A stretch of 5,451 nt of DNA from an uncultured Erysipelotrichaceae bacterium (GTDB taxonomy: Bacteria > Bacillota_I > Bacilli_A > RF39 > UBA660): contig CADBSI010000057.1 of the NCBI GenBank assembly GCA_902797275.1, forward strand, positions 1 to 5,451. The letters are read 5' to 3'. Below are positions 1 through 5,012 of this stretch, in pieces (positions within the stretch are counted from its first letter, which is position 1; every line of letters begins with the position of its first letter). The notes below the pieces were generated by a model. It did no database searches, had not been told where the DNA came from, and saw nothing but the letters and a program-made list of their open reading frames with translations. The translations under genes were made by a program, and so were the position numbers.

Positions 1-1
1 A

Positions 2-514
2 GAAGAAATACTTACTAATAGTAAATTTCAAGAAATAAATAATTTAGTTAAAATTAACCAAGAAACTACTAGTAAAGTAATATATACAACCATGTATGAT
101 CTAATTAAAAATTACTATGATACTAAATCATTTTATTTAACCAATATAGATTACAATGATAACTTATTTGCTAAAGGAATAATAAAATTTTCTAATAATA
201 ACTATAAAGAATTAGATGAAGATGATGGATTATTTATTAATTATCTATTAAATAACATAGAAACATTTACCTATACTTATAAATGTCAAGAAAATAAATA
301 TTTAAATTTAAAAATATTAAAATCAACTAGTAATAATTTAAAAAACAATTTAATAATTACTAATGAAATAAATATTATAAGAAATGAATGTAATTATTCT
401 AATAAACAAATAAATAAAATTATAACTAATTATTTAAAAGATAATTTATTAAAATTTACTAATAAAAATATAAAAATTAATAATACTATAAGAGGTAATT
501 ATGAAAATAAATAA
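2..514 (+). CDS. Ger(x)C-like spore germination protein, C-terminal part (5' end outside window)
   Basis: The frame is open from the left edge, so the Met codon at 92 is probably internal and only the last 170 residues are visible. Seen: a segment reading KGIIKF followed by a Leu-Asp-Glu-Asp-Asp stretch (about residues 58-75), then NLKILKS (102-108), then an alternating Ile/Asn strand and a helix (about 120-155). This order resembles the C-terminal domain of Ger(x)C lipoproteins (a G-x-x-V/I-F strand, an L-x-E/D-E/D turn, a strand ending in Lys-Ser, then a helix). In that family the protein is a lipid-anchored C subunit of GerA-type germinant receptors in the inner spore membrane. The gene overlaps the following permease-like gene by 14 nt, as expected for receptor subunits. 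The end is short: the conserved segment that normally follows the last helix seems reduced. The composition is extremely Asn/Lys/Ile-rich, so the match rests on pattern, not on strong identity. The lipobox would be outside the window. Confidence 0.62.
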   Translation, partial: EEILTNSKFQEINNLVKINQETTSKVIYTTMYDLIKNYYDTKSFYLTNIDYNDNLFAKGIIKFSNNNYKELDEDDGLFINYLLNNIETFTYTYKCQENKYLNLKILKSTSNNLKNNLIITNEINIIRNECNYSNKQINKIITNYLKDNLLKFTNKNIKINNTIRGNYENK

Positions 515-1352
515 AATAGAAGTAAATATAACTTTTTTTATTCTTAGTTTAGCAATATTTCTATTAAATTTTAATCAATTTTCCTTGTATTCTATTTTAA
601 TAGGATCTATACTTGCTTATTTATTAATTATGTTAAATGAAAAAACAAATATAACTAATTTTAAATATAGTAAATTTGTTATTATTATAATTAGTTTTCT
701 AATAGAAATTATTTATTTAAATAAATTAACTTATTTTATAAGTAGTAATATTTTAAGAAATTATTCAGGAATTGTTATTAGTTTACTTTTATTAATATCT
801 AGTTTATTATTAATAAAAAAAGGTTATCATACTATTATAAAAGTTGTATTATTATCAAGTTATTTTTTTCTTATAATTATTACTTTAGGAATTATTTTAG
901 GATTATTTTATTTAAAAATAGAAAATTATAACTTTACTATTGTTCCTGATAATTTATTTAATAGTAGTATATTATATGCTTTCTTAATATTTTATATTTA
1001 TTTACTCACTTTTAAACTAAGTAATGCTAAGTTTAATTTTAAAGCATTTTTAATAAGTACATGTTATCATTTATTTAATTATTTATTTGTTATAGGAATA
1101 CTTAGTAATACTTTAACTAATTTATATGAGTTTTCTTTTATTGTTATTTATAAAAAAATTAATCTTTTAAACTTTATAGAAAGAATAGAATTTATTTTTA
1201 GTCTTAATTATTTATTTTGTTTTTATTACTTTTTTGTTTTTAATTTTTATTACTTAACTAGTAATTTAAAAATAAAAAATGAAAAAAATCAATTAATTAT
1301 AACTTCTCTCATTTCTATTTCTATTTTTATTATTAGTTTATTAATTACCTAA
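501..1352 (+). CDS. GerAB-like endospore germination permease (B subunit), short form
   Basis: This is a 283-residue polytopic membrane protein with about nine hydrophobic segments (roughly 10-26, 28-45, 57-78, 88-105, 113-140, 155-172, 181-203, 228-255, 264-283). Two stretches resemble GerAB/amino-acid-permease-type germination proteins: a Lys-Lys-Gly-Tyr-His-Thr-Ile stretch at about 106 leading into a helix and a Val-Pro-Asp turn near 148, and FIERIEFIFSL at about 225-235, which matches the F-L-E-R-x-E motif near the end of the family. In that family the protein is the B subunit of a GerA-type receptor, thought to bind germinants in the spore inner membrane. Typical members are about 360 residues with ten helices, so this one is shortened, mainly before the Lys-Gly motif. 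The ATG at 501 follows AGAGG (491-495) and lies inside the end of the upstream gene, suggesting translational coupling. It ends 8 nt inside the convergent gene. Another small permease remains possible. Confidence 0.62.
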   Translation: MKINKIEVNITFFILSLAIFLLNFNQFSLYSILIGSILAYLLIMLNEKTNITNFKYSKFVIIIISFLIEIIYLNKLTYFISSNILRNYSGIVISLLLLISSLLLIKKGYHTIIKVVLLSSYFFLIIITLGIILGLFYLKIENYNFTIVPDNLFNSSILYAFLIFYIYLLTFKLSNAKFNFKAFLISTCYHLFNYLFVIGILSNTLTNLYEFSFIVIYKKINLLNFIERIEFIFSLNYLFCFYYFFVFNFYYLTSNLKIKNEKNQLIITSLISISIFIISLLIT

Positions 1353-1797
1353 CTAAACATTTAAAGTTTAAAGACTCATAGTATTGTTGTTGGTCTTTTA
1401 TGGGTTTAGTTATCAAATTCATTTTTAAGTTTTCATGTTTATAAATTTCAAAGTCAATTCCTATAACTTCAGAGTCTTCTAATTTATTATAGGTAATTGT
1501 TTGATCGTCTTTAATAGAATCAAATAATTCATTTAATTCCTTATCAGGTTCAGAAACTAATTCTTCATTTTCTTCTTCCTTAATAACTCTTTTTAATACT
1601 ATCATTAATACATCATCACCTGAATAATTAGCATTAATAGTAAAGTTGTCATTTTTACAAACTAAAGTTGCATTTGGTTTATTATTATCTTCATTAGTAG
1701 TTGCATCTTTATCTTTCAAAAAGGTACGTAAAGCTGGGGGTAAAAATAATAAAAACAATAATACTAATATACCAAGATAACAAAGTAGTTTTTTCAT
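1345..1797 (-). CDS. Small membrane-anchored extracytoplasmic protein of unknown function
   Basis: I do not recognise this 150-residue protein. It has an N-terminal Met-Lys-Lys followed by one hydrophobic segment (about residues 4-19) and a Pro-Pro/basic boundary, which fits an uncleaved signal anchor or a signal peptide without a lipobox. After a polar Asp/Asn/Thr-rich spacer (28-43) comes a domain of about 105 residues containing exactly two cysteines, Cys47 near its start and Cys147 three residues from the end, plus an acidic middle (about 72-108). The spacing of the two cysteines could allow a disulfide bond tying the domain ends together (inference). The start is the ATG at 1797, preceded by GGAGG in a good Shine-Dalgarno context (1801-1806); an in-frame ATG ten codons upstream lacks one. 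It lies 43 nt downstream of cca on the same strand, so co-transcription is likely, but a functional link to tRNA maturation is not implied. Its last codons overlap the end of the convergent permease-like gene. Confidence 0.75.
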   Translation of the reverse strand: MKKLLCYLGILVLLFLLFLPPALRTFLKDKDATTNEDNNKPNATLVCKNDNFTINANYSGDDVLMIVLKRVIKEEENEELVSEPDKELNELFDSIKDDQTITYNKLEDSEVIGIDFEIYKHENLKMNLITKPIKDQQQYYESLNFKCLVR

Positions 1798-1840
1798 AAT
1801 TCCTCCATTCTCTATATAGAATATCATAAATTTATTTATT

Positions 1841-2941
1841 TTAAAAGTTTTTTAAAATATATTTTTTAATTATATCTTTATCATTCTGTAAAGTTCCATT
1901 TAATATTTCTTTTTCTAAGTTATCATAGATTATATTTAGAAAAGAAGATGGTTCTTTTTTTAATAAATTACATATTTCTAAAGCTGATATATTTATATCA
2001 CTTCTACACTTTATTGGTAAATCATTATAAGTTTTATTTATTTTAACTTTATCTATTCCCTTATTAATTCCTGCTATGGTATTAACATATAAACCATATT
2101 TATATAATATATACGGATTTAAATTATCTTTTTTATTGACAAGATTAATATTTTTAATTAATTCTTTTTCATTTTTAGTAAATGGGTAAACTTTAGAGTT
2201 TATCATAGCCCAGATACCAATTAAATCAGAATAATCTTTTACTTTATTTAAATTTTCTAAATCTAATTCTTCTAATAAATCTAATTTTTCTAATAATTTA
2301 ATTCCTTCCTTGGCGTGAATACTTGCAAATATTTTATCTAGTTCATGTTTTTTTCGGTTATAGGAAATATTTTTTAAATACTTTTTGGTAAGTTTTATAG
2401 CGTCTATTAATTCTTCATCTAGGGAAAATTCAAGAATTGTTGCAAATCTTACAGCTCTTAATATTCTAAGGGCATCATCTGTAAATGATTTATAAGGATT
2501 ATTAATTGTTTTAATTACTTTGTTGGTTAAATCAGTTTTTCCATTTAATAAATCTATAATATTACCATTTTGATCCATACAAATAGCATTTATTGTAAAA
2601 TCTCTTCTTTTTAAATCCGTTTCTAAATCATCTACATAATGAATGCTTGAAGGATGACGATTATCAAGATAGGCATATTCTTCTCTAAAAGTTGTAACTT
2701 CAAATAAAATATTTTTATATATGATGCTAACCGATCCATAACAGTCCTGATCATTCATATTTTTAGGAAATTTAACATTGGTAAAAATATTTTTAAGTTC
2801 CTGAGGAGTTGCATTAGTAGTTATATCAATATCATGAGATTGAATTTTCATAATATAATCTCTAACAAAACCACCTACTATATAGGCTTCATAACCAAAA
2901 CCGTTTATTATTTTTAAAAATTCTAAAGCTATTTCTTTCAT
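1841..2941 (-). CDS. cca: CCA tRNA nucleotidyltransferase (class II, Bacillus type)
   Basis: This cytoplasmic enzyme adds or repairs the 3'-terminal CCA of tRNA using CTP and ATP. All class II signatures are visible in the 366-residue product: GGFVRD at 23-28 with the metal-binding Asp37-x-Asp39 (motif A), RRDFTINA at 112-119 (motif B), and DDALR at 155-159 running into ILRAVRF (motif D, which templates CTP and ATP selection; Asp replaces the usual first Glu). A helical body follows with NRKKHEL at 195-201 where many members have E-R-x-x-x-E-L. The length is a little below that of Bacillus enzymes (about 397), with a short C-terminal part and no HD phosphohydrolase domain. The ATG at 2941 follows AGGAG (2946-2950) at tight spacing. 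The gene is separated from the upstream HU gene by a strong terminator, so it either has its own promoter (a weak TTAGTT-17-TATAAA candidate starts inside the terminator) or depends on read-through. Confidence 0.96.
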   Translation of the reverse strand: MKEIALEFLKIINGFGYEAYIVGGFVRDYIMKIQSHDIDITTNATPQELKNIFTNVKFPKNMNDQDCYGSVSIIYKNILFEVTTFREEYAYLDNRHPSSIHYVDDLETDLKRRDFTINAICMDQNGNIIDLLNGKTDLTNKVIKTINNPYKSFTDDALRILRAVRFATILEFSLDEELIDAIKLTKKYLKNISYNRKKHELDKIFASIHAKEGIKLLEKLDLLEELDLENLNKVKDYSDLIGIWAMINSKVYPFTKNEKELIKNINLVNKKDNLNPYILYKYGLYVNTIAGINKGIDKVKINKTYNDLPIKCRSDINISALEICNLLKKEPSSFLNIIYDNLEKEILNGTLQNDKDIIKKYILKNF

Positions 2942-2978
2942 CTTTCTCCTAATTTATCTTTTTATAAAAATTTTACAC

Positions 2979-3010
2979 AAAAAAACTAAAAAGTTTTGAA
3001 CTTTTTAGTT
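2979..3010 (-). terminator. Intrinsic terminator of the HU gene
   Basis: A perfect 12-bp inverted repeat (AACTAAAAAGTT at 2984-2995 and AACTTTTTAGTT at 2999-3010 on the + strand) encloses a 3-nt loop. Read on the minus strand it is followed by a run of seven T (2985 down to 2979, the first two within the stem). The TAA stop codon of the HU gene (3005-3007) lies inside the stem, so the hairpin begins before translation ends. The stem is AT-rich but long and perfect. Confidence 0.88.
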
Positions 3011-3277
3011 AACAGCTTTTTTTAATTGGCTTCCTACTTTGAAAGTAACTGCATTACGAGCTGGTATTTTAACAGCTGCTCCAGTTTGAGGATTACGTCC
3101 TGTACGTCCTTCTCTTCTTGAAACACTAAAAGTTCCAAAACCTAATAATGTAAGTTTTTCTCCTTTTTTTAAAGCCTCAGTAATTGCATCGAAAGTAGCA
3201 TCAATTGCTCTAGCTGCATCAGCTTTTGTTAAACCAGCATTTGTTGCAACTGCTTCGATTAATTCAGTTTTTTTCAT
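3005..3277 (-). CDS. hup: HU family histone-like DNA-binding protein
   Basis: This is a 90-residue HU/IHF-family protein, the standard length of a Bacillus-type HU homodimer subunit. It binds and bends DNA with little sequence specificity and helps organise the nucleoid. Seen: an N-terminal helical dimerisation part (1-40), GFGTF at 46-50, and the beta-arm containing GRNPQTG at 60-66, with Pro63 the residue that intercalates between base pairs in the family, then IPARN and a basic C-terminal helix. The ATG at 3277 is preceded by a full AGGAGG site (+ strand 3284-3289). Local GC content is clearly higher than in neighbouring genes (27 of 60 bases G or C at 3061-3120), as expected for a highly expressed, codon-adapted and strongly conserved gene. 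It appears to be a single-gene unit with a terminator at its stop codon. Confidence 0.97.
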   Translation of the reverse strand: MKKTELIEAVATNAGLTKADAARAIDATFDAITEALKKGEKLTLLGFGTFSVSRREGRTGRNPQTGAAVKIPARNAVTFKVGSQLKKAVN

Positions 3278-3299
3278 ATATGTTCCTCCTTTAATGAAT

Positions 3300-3322
3300 T
3301 AAGCATACATATATCATGCTTA
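3300..3322 (-). promoter_or_regulatory. Inverted repeat in the HU upstream region
   Basis: A 7-bp inverted repeat, TAAGCAT (3300-3306) and ATGCTTA (3316-3322), is separated by 9 bases. Its near edge lies about 11 bases upstream of the HU Shine-Dalgarno site. It could be a small leader hairpin or a protein-binding palindrome; the sequence alone does not decide, and chance is possible in such AT-rich DNA. Confidence 0.35.
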
Positions 3323-3329
3323 CATATAC

Positions 3330-3358
3330 AAGTTATCATAAAAACATACTTAAATCAA
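3330..3358 (-). promoter_or_regulatory. Tentative sigma-A-type promoter for the HU gene
   Basis: Read on the minus strand, TTGATT (3353-3358) and TAACTT (3330-3335) are separated by 17 bases, upstream of the HU start with room for a leader of about 45 nt. The -10 box is a poor match to TATAAT. The evidence for a promoter here is mainly that HU needs one: no terminator is visible after the preceding gene, so read-through is the alternative. Confidence 0.3.
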
Positions 3359-3386
3359 CACTTTTAACGCATTTTTTACTCTTTTG

Positions 3387-4193
3387 CTATTTTTGTTTAC
3401 TATCATTTGACTGTTTTACAGTTTTTTTAGAATCTTTTTTTACATATTTTTTCTTCTTATTAGCATCACTATTAGTACTTTTTTTCTTAGTTTTAACACT
3501 AGTTTTTTTGGAATTTGTAATTATCTCATCGATTGTTTTATCTTGATTTTTACTAGTATCAACTACTATTTTCATCTTTTCAATTTTAACTACTTCTTTT
3601 TGATTTTCTTTTAGTAAATAATACATAATTGTTAAGATTACAACCATTATTAAAGAGATAATAATATTACTTAATAACATATTAACTACAAATATAGGAT
3701 TATAATCATTTAAAGTAATAATTAGATAAATAGTTGAATTTAAAAATAATGCAGCTACTAAACTTGTAATAACACCTAATAATTCTTTTTGACATTTTTT
3801 AAAGTTCTCATATATGTATATTAATAAATAATGGGACATCATGAATGAAAGTAGACTAGCTAAAATATTTAATTCTTTTACTTTAAATAATTCATTTACA
3901 GCTGATGCCATATCTGGAATAACTGATTGACTACCTAAACTTATTGTTATTGTATAAGTTATAAGTATAAAAATTTGAATTAATGCAGCAGTTAAAATAC
4001 TTTCATAAGCACTTTTCTTTCCAGCAATATTATAAATTAATAAGGTACATAAGAAAGTAAAAGGTAGTGTTAAAAAATCAACTGAAATTGTTAAGTCAAA
4101 AAAACTAGTTAATTTTAACCCTATTAAATTTGAAATAACTAATAATACTGCTAATAAACTTGTAAAAAAAGTCTTTTTAAAACTTTGTCTCAT
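3387..4193 (-). CDS. VUT/YhhQ-like integral membrane protein (possible queuosine-precursor transporter) with lysine-rich C-terminal tail
   Basis: The 268-residue product has six predicted helices (about 11-27, 40-57, 64-86, 108-128, 138-160, 168-194). The first half resembles the VUT/YhhQ family: SNLIGLKL (21-28), a Leu-Pro-Phe-Thr-Phe stretch (43-47), then Ala-Gly-Lys-Lys-Ser-Ala (57-62). YhhQ members import queuine or its precursors preQ0/preQ1. The acidic residues that I recall before the Gly-Lys motif of YhhQ (Asp...Glu-x-Tyr-Gly) are replaced here by Leu and Tyr, so substrate assignment is uncertain; an ECF-type substrate-binding component is an alternative. Residues 195-268 form a hydrophilic tail with 24 lysines, 17 of them in the last 40 residues, which is unusual for this family. 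The ATG at 4193 follows AGGAGGT (4198-4204); the GTG two codons upstream overlaps that site and cannot be the start. The leader is only about 15 nt, so there is no room for a preQ1 riboswitch. The stop is TAG, with no clear terminator after it. Confidence 0.6.
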   Translation of the reverse strand: MRQSFKKTFFTSLLAVLLVISNLIGLKLTSFFDLTISVDFLTLPFTFLCTLLIYNIAGKKSAYESILTAALIQIFILITYTITISLGSQSVIPDMASAVNELFKVKELNILASLLSFMMSHYLLIYIYENFKKCQKELLGVITSLVAALFLNSTIYLIITLNDYNPIFVVNMLLSNIIISLIMVVILTIMYYLLKENQKEVVKIEKMKIVVDTSKNQDKTIDEIITNSKKTSVKTKKKSTNSDANKKKKYVKKDSKKTVKQSNDSKQK

Positions 4194-4204
4194 TTCCACC
4201 TCCT

Positions 4205-4225
4205 ATTATATAATCATTATATAAT
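4205..4225. repeat. Two identical 10-bp palindromes, 11-bp period, at the VUT-like gene promoter
   Basis: ATTATATAAT occurs at 4205-4214 and again at 4216-4225, separated by one C. Each unit is a perfect palindrome, and each contains TATAAT on both strands. The distal copy supplies the -10 box of the minus-strand promoter, while the proximal copy lies next to the Shine-Dalgarno site. It could be a tandem operator with both sites on one DNA face, duplicated -10 boxes, or AT-rich coincidence. Confidence 0.5.
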
Positions 4226-4244
4226 AAACTTTAAGAATAGTAAA
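4216..4244 (-). promoter_or_regulatory. Sigma-A-type promoter of the VUT-like gene
   Basis: On the minus strand TTTACT (4239-4244) and a perfect TATAAT (4216-4221) are separated by 17 bases. Transcription would start near 4209, leaving about 15 nt before the ATG at 4193, just enough to hold the AGGAGGT site. Confidence 0.65.
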
Positions 4245-4259
4245 GAATTTAAAAAAATA

Positions 4260-4288
4260 TTGTAAAAATTGTTATTATTTGATAAAAT
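4260..4288 (+). promoter_or_regulatory. Sigma-A-type promoter of the small three-helix protein gene
   Basis: TTGTAA (4260-4265) and TAAAAT (4283-4288) are separated by 17 bases, with four and five matches to consensus. The expected start is near 4295, about 16 nt before the ATG. It is divergent from the minus-strand promoter, with only 15 bp between the two -35 boxes. Confidence 0.5.
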
Positions 4289-4310
4289 TACATATAGAAT
4301 AGGAAGTGAT

Positions 4311-4619
4311 ATGATGGATGCAATTATATTTATTGTATTATTAGTAATAGTTATTTGTTTCTTTCGAAGATTTTCTAATGTAGTTTTCTTTGTTGCTATT
4401 TTTGATATTTTTCTAAGAATTTTAACTTTTATTAAATATAATACAGTGAAAGAAATAAAAGTTTTTATAGCTAAATATTTTCCTGAAAATATTCCTGCCA
4501 TTATAGGAAAATATGCTAAAGGAGATTTGTATACAATATTAGTTTGGGTTTATGTTATATTAATGATAGTTTTCTTATTTTATGTTGTTAGAATATTTAT
4601 AAGAAGAAAAAAGATTTAA
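4311..4619 (+). CDS. Small three-helix membrane protein of unknown function
   Basis: This 102-residue protein is not assigned to a named family. It has three predicted membrane helices (about 4-18, 23-42 and 74-94) with a soluble, moderately conserved-looking loop between helices two and three (about 44-72, containing KYFPENIPAII at 55-65), and a basic end (Arg-Arg-Lys-Lys). An Arg-Arg pair (19-20) between the first helices and the basic tail suggest cytoplasmic ends by the positive-inside rule. The start is the ATG at 4311 (or the adjacent ATG at 4314), 6 nt after AGGA (4301-4304); the in-frame TTG further upstream overlaps the promoter. Support for a real gene comes from the promoter upstream, the Shine-Dalgarno site, and a terminator immediately at the stop codon. 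An antisense frame over 4217-4501 lacks these. It is a monocistronic unit between two minus-strand blocks; the context gives no function. Confidence 0.78.
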   Translation: MMDAIIFIVLLVIVICFFRRFSNVVFFVAIFDIFLRILTFIKYNTVKEIKVFIAKYFPENIPAIIGKYAKGDLYTILVWVYVILMIVFLFYVVRIFIRRKKI

Positions 4620-4639
4620 AACACTTCGGTGTTTTTTTT
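4618..4639 (+). terminator. Intrinsic terminator with UUCG loop
   Basis: AAAACAC (4618-4624), loop TTCG (4625-4628) and GTGTTTT (4629-4635) form a 7-bp stem closed by C-G around the stable UUCG tetraloop, continuing into a run of eight T (4632-4639). The stem begins within the TAA stop codon (4617-4619) of the preceding gene. Confidence 0.92.
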
Positions 4640-4641
4640 AT

Positions 4642-4671
4642 AAAAAAAAGAACTAGTTATTTAACTAATTC
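4642..4671 (-). terminator. Intrinsic terminator of the rpoA-rplQ operon
   Basis: On the minus strand GAATTAGTTA (4671-4662) and TAACTAGTTC (4659-4650) form a 10-bp stem with one G-U pair around a 2-nt loop, followed by eight T (4649-4642). The TAA stop of rplQ (4657-4659) lies in the stem. It stands back to back with the plus-strand terminator. Confidence 0.88.
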
Positions 4672-5001
4672 TATAATAGATACTAATGATCCGTCTCCAC
4701 GTCTTTCATCTACTTTTAAAATTCTTGTATAGCCACCATTTCTATTTGCATAACGAGGAGCTAATTCATTAAATATTTTATTTACACATTCAGTATCATT
4801 ATGAAGGAATGCTAGTGCTAATCTTCTTGATACTAGATCACCTTTCTTGCCATAAGTAATCATTTTATCAACAAATTTACGTACTTCTTTAGCACGTGTA
4901 TCGGTAGTTTGAATTCTTTCATTCATGATAACATCTTTAGTTAAATTAGCAAGCATGCTTCTTCTATGTTTGTTATCACGACCTAATTTACGATATGCCA
5001 T
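4657..5001 (-). CDS. rplQ: Large ribosomal subunit protein bL17
   Basis: This is a 114-residue ribosomal protein of the 50S subunit, close to the usual 115-125 residues of bL17. Seen: MAYRKLGRDNKHRRSML at the start (the family's R-K-L-x-R-x-x-x-H-R signature), TTDTRAKEVRK at 32-42, ITYGKKGDL at 48-56, and LAPRYANRNGGYTRI at 80-94, ending in IIELVK. The start at 5001 follows AGGAGGG, which overlaps the TAG stop of rpoA (5013-5015). The gap to rpoA is 11 nt, so the two are co-transcribed and probably translationally coupled. This is the classical bacterial order at the end of the ribosomal protein cluster, and the terminator right after it closes the operon. Confidence 0.98.
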   Translation of the reverse strand: MAYRKLGRDNKHRRSMLANLTKDVIMNERIQTTDTRAKEVRKFVDKMITYGKKGDLVSRRLALAFLHNDTECVNKIFNELAPRYANRNGGYTRILKVDERRGDGSLVSIIELVK

Positions 5002-5012
5002 TTTTATCCCTC

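Noticed and set aside
1807..1822. Inverted repeat ATTCT/AGAAT between cca and the next gene as a terminator
   Set aside because: The stem is only 5 bp and no T-run follows on the minus strand; the following sequence is a ribosome binding site, so it is likely chance.
1798..1827. Upstream ATG at 1827 as start of the small membrane-anchored protein
   Set aside because: No ribosome site precedes it, whereas GGAGG sits correctly before the ATG at 1797, which also begins a typical Met-Lys-Lys hydrophobic leader.
3316..3546. Plus-strand open frame opposite the lysine-rich tail
   Set aside because: Its Phe/Leu-rich product is just the complement of Lys-rich codons; no ribosome site and it crosses the HU upstream region.
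4194..4199. GTG at 4199 as start of the VUT-like protein
   Set aside because: It overlaps the AGGAGGT site itself; the ATG at 4193 is correctly spaced.
4194..4310. Riboswitch or attenuator in the divergent intergenic region
   Set aside because: Both predicted leaders are about 15 nt long, leaving no room for a structured RNA element.
4217..4501. Minus-strand open frame of 94 codons opposite the small three-helix protein gene
   Set aside because: It overlaps both divergent promoters, has no Shine-Dalgarno site I can see, and its plus-strand competitor has promoter, ribosome site and terminator.
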